Source: a virus. Taken from it: a stretch of 20,403 nucleotides of DNA. Position 1 is the stretch's first letter. Every line of letters begins with the position of its first letter. The notes under the pieces are model-generated. The model saw only the letters and a program-made list of their open reading frames with translations, had not been told where the DNA came from and searched no databases. A program made the translations under genes and the position numbers. The DNA lies in IMG/VR virus record IMGVR_UViG_3300025598_000229, positions 1 to 20,403 of that record. One strand, written 5' to 3'. Below are positions 17,165-20,403 of the stretch, one piece after another.

Positions 17165-17566
17165 ATGTTTAAGTTCATCAAACGGCAATGGCTACGGCTT
17201 AAACAATCTTGGAACGCCTTCAAGCGTGAATGGCGCTTCAATCATGTCGATAGCACTGACCATCTCAAACAAGACAAGTCTTTTGTCATCATGGGACTGG
17301 GTGCCCTTCGTGGGCGGTTTTACGATCCGGGCTTTGTGCATGACGAGTTTGAGTTGTACCCGCCATATCGTGGGCAAGCACTAAATCGGCTCAATGGGCA
17401 TGCATTTACGCTAAAATATGCTTATTTTGACGACAAGACGGGCAATATTCGGTACTATGAGAAGCCACAGAAGATCGACGGATGGACTGCGGTGGATATG
17501 GAATGGTTTAAAGATTACGAAGACATCGGCAATAATGTTTCACGTGAAACAAATGGAGAACGCTAA
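17165..17566 (+). CDS. Phage protein, function unknown
   Basis: 133 residues, ATG 17165 with AAAGGGGCCAA upstream. A very basic amphipathic N-terminus (FKFIKRQWLRLKQSWNAFKR) could contact membrane or nucleic acid. The rest is a Tyr-rich mixed fold (GRFYDPGFVHDEFELYPPYR; LKYAYFDDKTGNIRYYEKP). Not recognised. Near the C-terminus, NNVSRET is encoded by a perfect parS sequence. It is the first gene of the rightward block leading to terminase. Confidence 0.72.
   Translation: MFKFIKRQWLRLKQSWNAFKREWRFNHVDSTDHLKQDKSFVIMGLGALRGRFYDPGFVHDEFELYPPYRGQALNRLNGHAFTLKYAYFDDKTGNIRYYEKPQKIDGWTAVDMEWFKDYEDIGNNVSRETNGER
17536..17551. promoter_or_regulatory. parS: parS-like site, copy 1 (TGTTTCACGTGAAACA)
   Basis: A perfect 16-bp palindrome identical to the bacterial chromosomal centromere site bound by ParB (consensus TGTTNCACGTGAAACA). 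It lies in the last codons of the 17165-17566 gene and encodes N-V-S-R-E-T. No parA or parB gene is visible in this window. Confidence 0.75.
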
Positions 17567-18103
17567 ATGATCAACAAACGGCAACTTTTGCTTGGAGCGG
17601 GGTCAGTACTGGCCGCGTCAACTTTGCCTGCCATAGCCCACAAGAATGCGGATGGAGTGGCACTGAAAGCTATAGAACATCCAAAGACAAACTTTGAGGT
17701 GCTTTATGTGCCATTAGAGAAGTCCACCAGCTTCCGTGACACGCCCTGTGCGTTTTATAGAAGCATCGGAGGTGGCAATGGAAAGTATAGGGCATTTCTT
17801 GGCCGGTTTAATAATTTGTTCAAGGATGACGGCACTTATTTTATAGACTTCAAAATCCTTGTGCAGGAAGAAATCTCATTTGCTGCGACACAATTAGAAA
17901 CCGCAACAGATGAACAAAAAGCATACGTGCTCAAAGATTACAGAGAAAACGGCATGACTGTTTCTGAAATGCCAGAGGCAATGCTTAAGAACCATTTACG
18001 CATGCTAGATCATCGCGGACCAATCAATGCCAAAGACATTGCATATTGGACCGAATGGAAAAAGAACAATTCACAATACAATTACAGCCATTGGAGTGAG
18101 TAA
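17567..18103 (+). CDS. Secreted phage protein of unknown function
   Basis: 178 residues, ATG directly after the previous stop, with GGAGAACGCTAA upstream. The N-terminus (INKRQLLLGAGSVLAASTLP) is a signal peptide with an AIA|H cleavage site near residue 24. The KR-x-LLL start is close to, but not, a twin-arginine signal, so Sec export is likelier. The mature part is mixed alpha/beta with a segment FYRSIGGGNGKYRAFLGRF and a helical C-terminus (MPEAMLKNHLRMLDH). Not recognised. An exported protein directly upstream of terminase genes is unusual; it could act in the periplasm in superinfection exclusion or lysis. Confidence 0.72.
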   Translation: MINKRQLLLGAGSVLAASTLPAIAHKNADGVALKAIEHPKTNFEVLYVPLEKSTSFRDTPCAFYRSIGGGNGKYRAFLGRFNNLFKDDGTYFIDFKILVQEEISFAATQLETATDEQKAYVLKDYRENGMTVSEMPEAMLKNHLRMLDHRGPINAKDIAYWTEWKKNNSQYNYSHWSE

Positions 18104-18447
18104 TGGCACATCCACTCGGTATTCCACGCATAACACTTGCAGATCATGCCCAATACAACGATATGAAGGCTTGGGTACTTGATCAGAACTGGATGCCGCC
18201 CGAATTTATTAAACGGGCCGCATTGTATGAAGGAATTACCGGGAGAAAGTATCCTGTAAAGCCACTTAGCGAAGAGGATTTAGATATTGACCACGCAAAA
18301 CGGCAAGAAGCCAGACTAACGCTGGAGAAGTGGGATGAGATCCGTAAACGTGATGCACGTGAGAAGGAACATATGACAACCACACGCCCGGCGTTCAATC
18401 ATGGGCTTTACGGCAAAGATTACGGACATAGGCGCAAAGATGACTAA
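18103..18447 (+). CDS. Phage protein, function unknown
   Basis: 114 residues, start overlapping the previous stop (TAATG) with GGAGTG upstream. Helical and basic; MKAWVLDQNWMPPEFIKRAA then a charged helix (AKRQEARLTLEKWDEIRKRD) and the tail GLYGKDYGHRRKDD. Not recognised. It precedes TerS, whose start overlaps it by 8 bp, so it may be a packaging accessory or simply co-transcribed. Confidence 0.68.
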   Translation: MAHPLGIPRITLADHAQYNDMKAWVLDQNWMPPEFIKRAALYEGITGRKYPVKPLSEEDLDIDHAKRQEARLTLEKWDEIRKRDAREKEHMTTTRPAFNHGLYGKDYGHRRKDD

Positions 18448-18934
18448 GCAAGGCAGAGGCAGACCAAGTTCATTCACGCAGGAGATTGCTGACGAGATCT
18501 GTGTGAGGATCTCTGGAGGCGAATCACTGCGGTCGATCGTGCTCGGTTCGCATATGCCGGACCGTGCGACTGTGTTTAGATGGTTGGTAGCACATCAAAA
18601 TTTCCGCGACCAATACGCACGTGCGCGGGAAGCTCATGCTGATTCGCTGGTCGATGATATGCTTGCGATTGCTGATGCTGAGTACGAAAGCAACGAGGCG
18701 ATCACGGCTGCTCGGCTCAAAATTGACACGCGCAAGTGGTTGGCTGGCCGCATGTCGCCCAAGAAATACTCTGAGCAGAAGATGGCTCTCACTGGTCCGT
18801 CTGGCGATGGTCCGGTGCAGATTAACATGCAAGTCATTGATCCTGCTACATTAGCGCCCGAAGCAATGGCGCAGATCCAAGAGGCTTTGACACTGGCAAT
18901 AGAGGCCCAAGAAGCGCCAGATGACGAAGAGTAA
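18440..18934 (+). CDS. terS: Terminase small subunit
   Basis: 164 residues from the ATG at 18440; the frame is open to 18401 only within the previous gene. TKQGRGRPSSFTQEIADEIC includes an AT-hook-like GRGRP. SGGESLRSIVLGSHMPDRAT and VFRWLVAHQNFRDQYARARE form the DNA-binding helix-turn-helix and following helix seen in phage TerS proteins. The next part reads AHADSLVDDMLAIADAEYES, then KIDTRKWLAGRMSPKKYS, the oligomerisation region. The Gly/Pro stretch and acidic tail (AQEAPDDEE) resemble the segment that binds the large subunit. TerS recognises the packaging site and loads the motor. It overlaps TerL by 14 bp. Confidence 0.88.
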   Translation: MTKQGRGRPSSFTQEIADEICVRISGGESLRSIVLGSHMPDRATVFRWLVAHQNFRDQYARAREAHADSLVDDMLAIADAEYESNEAITAARLKIDTRKWLAGRMSPKKYSEQKMALTGPSGDGPVQINMQVIDPATLAPEAMAQIQEALTLAIEAQEAPDDEE

Positions 18935-20403
18935 GCAAAATGTTTCACGTGAAACAATTCCAACGGGTGTTCTTCTACCGGGCATTGAGCGCATTACGGG
19001 TAGCGCTGCACCTATTGACGCAAAGGAAACGCTGAGGCAGTTCCGAGCGTTCCAGCTGCAAGATGATCTCTATAGCTTCATGCGCTACTTCTGGCCGGTG
19101 GTTGATTCGGCTGAGTTCGTTGAAGGCGGCTTTGCCATCCAAGCGGTGTGTGAGCATCTGACCTCGATGGTCGATGGCACTGGCATCCGAAACTTGATCA
19201 TCAACATTCCGCCGCGTTTCTCTAAGTCATTGATTTGTATGACGTTCTTTCCTGCATGGGTGTGGGCGCAACGTGAGATCACGCCGACATCGGGGCCGGG
19301 CGTTCAGTTTCTGTGTGCGTCTTACGGTTTGAACCTGTCATTGCAGGACAGCGTGAAGTGCCGCCGATTGATTTCTTCTAAGCAATACAATGACTTATAC
19401 CCACATATTAAACTAACAGGTGATGTTAACGCCAAGCAGCGCTTTGAAAACTCGCTCGGTGGATCTCGCATTGCAACATCGGTGGGCGCATCGACAACGG
19501 GTTTCGGTGGTGACTTCCTTCTGCTCGATGACCCGAACAATGCGCTTGAGGCAAACTCGGACGCGATCTTGGAGACGACAACCGACTGGTTCGACAATGC
19601 ATGGTCAACCCGTTTGAACAACCCAAAGACTGGCTGCCGCGTGGTGATCCAGCAGCGTCTCAGTGAGCGAGACATCACCGGCCACATCCTGTCGCGTGAC
19701 GTAGGCGACTGGTGCCACTTGGTGCTGCCCATGCGGTTTGAGCCAGAGCGCAAGTACATGACCGTCATCGGCTGGGAAGATCCGCGCACGATCGAGGGTG
19801 AGCTGCTGTGGGAAGACCGGTTTGGTGAGAATGAAGTAAAGATACTGGAGGCCACGCTTCTCACTGGAGCGGCTGGTCAGCTGCAACAGCGTCCCACGCC
19901 TGCCGGTGGTGGTGTCATCAAGCGTGAATGGTTTCAGCCATGGGTGGAGGAAAAGTACCCGCCCTTCTCGATCGTCATCATGTCGCTCGATACCGCATAC
20001 ACGACAAAGCAAGAGAATGACTTTAGCGCCATAACCATTTGGGGCATCTTTGAGGAGCCGTCTGGCGTTTCGGCTATTCAAGGGCCGGGTGGCCGCGTTA
20101 GTTCCAGCTTTGCACGTGTGGAGACCGAAGACGTGCCACGGATCATGATGGTCTACGCTTGGCGCGGCAAGGTGGAGTTCCACGAGCTGACCGAGAAGGT
20201 GGTAGAGCTGGCCAAAGCACATAAGGTGGACATCATCCTCAATGAGAACAAGGCGGCTGGGCATTCACTGGAGCAGGAGTTGCGGCGGCTGTATGCCCAC
20301 GAGGATTGGCAGGTGAGGCTTGAGAACCCCGGCGCGATGGACAAGGTGGCCAGAGCCTATGCGGTCCAGCACTTGCTTGCTGACGGGCTTGTATATGCGC
20401 CAT
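18921..20403 (+). CDS. terL: Terminase large subunit (3' end outside window)
   Basis: 494 residues are visible and the frame is open to the window edge; the ATG at 18921 begins MTKSKQNVSRETIPTGVLLP. ATPase domain: Walker A-like IPPRFSKS (96-103) and Walker B FLLLDDPN (199-206). Nuclease domain: MSLDTAY with Asp at about 357, ENDFSAITIWG, and IILNENKAAGHSLEQEL with Glu442, the usual metal-binding acidic set of RNase H-like terminase nucleases. The protein packages the genome with ATP and cuts it at the ends. QLQQRPTP (about 317-324) is a typical mid-protein signature. The second parS sequence covers codons 7-12. Gene length and start fit the family. Confidence 0.94.
   Translation, partial: MTKSKQNVSRETIPTGVLLPGIERITGSAAPIDAKETLRQFRAFQLQDDLYSFMRYFWPVVDSAEFVEGGFAIQAVCEHLTSMVDGTGIRNLIINIPPRFSKSLICMTFFPAWVWAQREITPTSGPGVQFLCASYGLNLSLQDSVKCRRLISSKQYNDLYPHIKLTGDVNAKQRFENSLGGSRIATSVGASTTGFGGDFLLLDDPNNALEANSDAILETTTDWFDNAWSTRLNNPKTGCRVVIQQRLSERDITGHILSRDVGDWCHLVLPMRFEPERKYMTVIGWEDPRTIEGELLWEDRFGENEVKILEATLLTGAAGQLQQRPTPAGGGVIKREWFQPWVEEKYPPFSIVIMSLDTAYTTKQENDFSAITIWGIFEEPSGVSAIQGPGGRVSSSFARVETEDVPRIMMVYAWRGKVEFHELTEKVVELAKAHKVDIILNENKAAGHSLEQELRRLYAHEDWQVRLENPGAMDKVARAYAVQHLLADGLVYAP
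18941..18956. promoter_or_regulatory. parS: parS-like site, copy 2 (TGTTTCACGTGAAACA)
   Basis: A second perfect copy of the 16-bp ParB-binding palindrome, 1,405 bp from the first, inside the first codons of terL. It is read in the same codon phase as copy 1 (N-V-S-R-E-T). Its neighbourhood, at the TerS/TerL junction, is also where packaging sites of many phages lie. Confidence 0.75.

Noticed and set aside
19322-20264. Long minus-strand frames opposite the terminase large subunit.
   Set aside because: Terminase motifs on the plus strand are unmistakable, and the antisense frames carry no recognisable domain.
1-20403. Integrase, attachment sites, CRISPR array, tRNA genes or insertion sequences.
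   Set aside because: No recombinase-like protein, spaced direct repeats, tRNA cloverleaf sequence or transposase was seen.

Overview
The window is a stretch of a tailed double-stranded DNA phage or prophage (Caudoviricetes). The evidence is a terminase small/large subunit pair at the right end, a Gp157/ERF/SSB-like recombination cluster, RusA, a phage-type SF2 helicase and a zinc-finger/Toprim primase. Almost every gene is short and they are densely overlapped (ATGA, TGATG and GTGA junctions). Several small hypothetical proteins and the DnaA-domain protein resemble, from memory, proteins of phages infecting Alphaproteobacteria, especially Rhizobiales. That host assignment is an inference. No integrase, CI-type repressor or ParA/ParB gene is visible.

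Layout. (1) 1-827, plus strand: the 3' end of a large late/virion protein. (2) 824-4432, minus strand: one leftward operon. In transcription order it holds a membrane microprotein, Gp157, ERF annealase, an SSB-like protein ending IDDSIPF, three small unknowns, a PD-(D/E)XK-like nuclease, an HNH endonuclease and a lipoprotein lytic transglycosylase. (3) 4495-8304, plus strand: a replication operon with an unknown gene, RusA, a free-standing DnaA domain IV protein, a strong terminator, the helicase, the primase and an unknown gene. (4) 8285-11392, minus strand: two leftward operons of small unknown genes. Each is led by a near-identical promoter whose -35 lies inside the palindrome GTTGAC-N4-GTCAAC. 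(5) 11436-16541, plus strand: an acidic protein, an adenine methyltransferase, an AT-hook protein, an HTH protein, a DUF551-like protein, a C5-cytosine methyltransferase carrying a long out-of-frame ORF, and a chain of small proteins including two membrane microproteins. (6) 16542-17164: about 620 bp without a convincing gene, holding a probable large structured RNA of about 375 nt, a G-quadruplex motif and palindromes. (7) 17165-20403, plus strand: two unknown proteins and one secreted protein, TerS, then TerL running off the end.

How it works together. The leftward operon from 4432 and the rightward operon from 4495 diverge from a 62-bp gap. Together they supply recombination and replication: annealase, SSB-like protein, nucleases, resolvase, helicase, primase and a DnaA-like DNA binder. 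The shared operator/promoter suggests one phage-encoded regulator acting on both accessory operons. Methylation genes on the right probably protect or mark phage DNA.

Most interesting signals: two perfect 16-bp matches to the bacterial centromere site parS (17536 and 18941) in the same codon phase, flanking the gene block just before and into TerL; the structured RNA at 16626-17000; the conserved-looking second reading frame inside the cytosine methyltransferase gene; and the duplicated operator-promoter module with a third operator-like palindrome inside Gp157.
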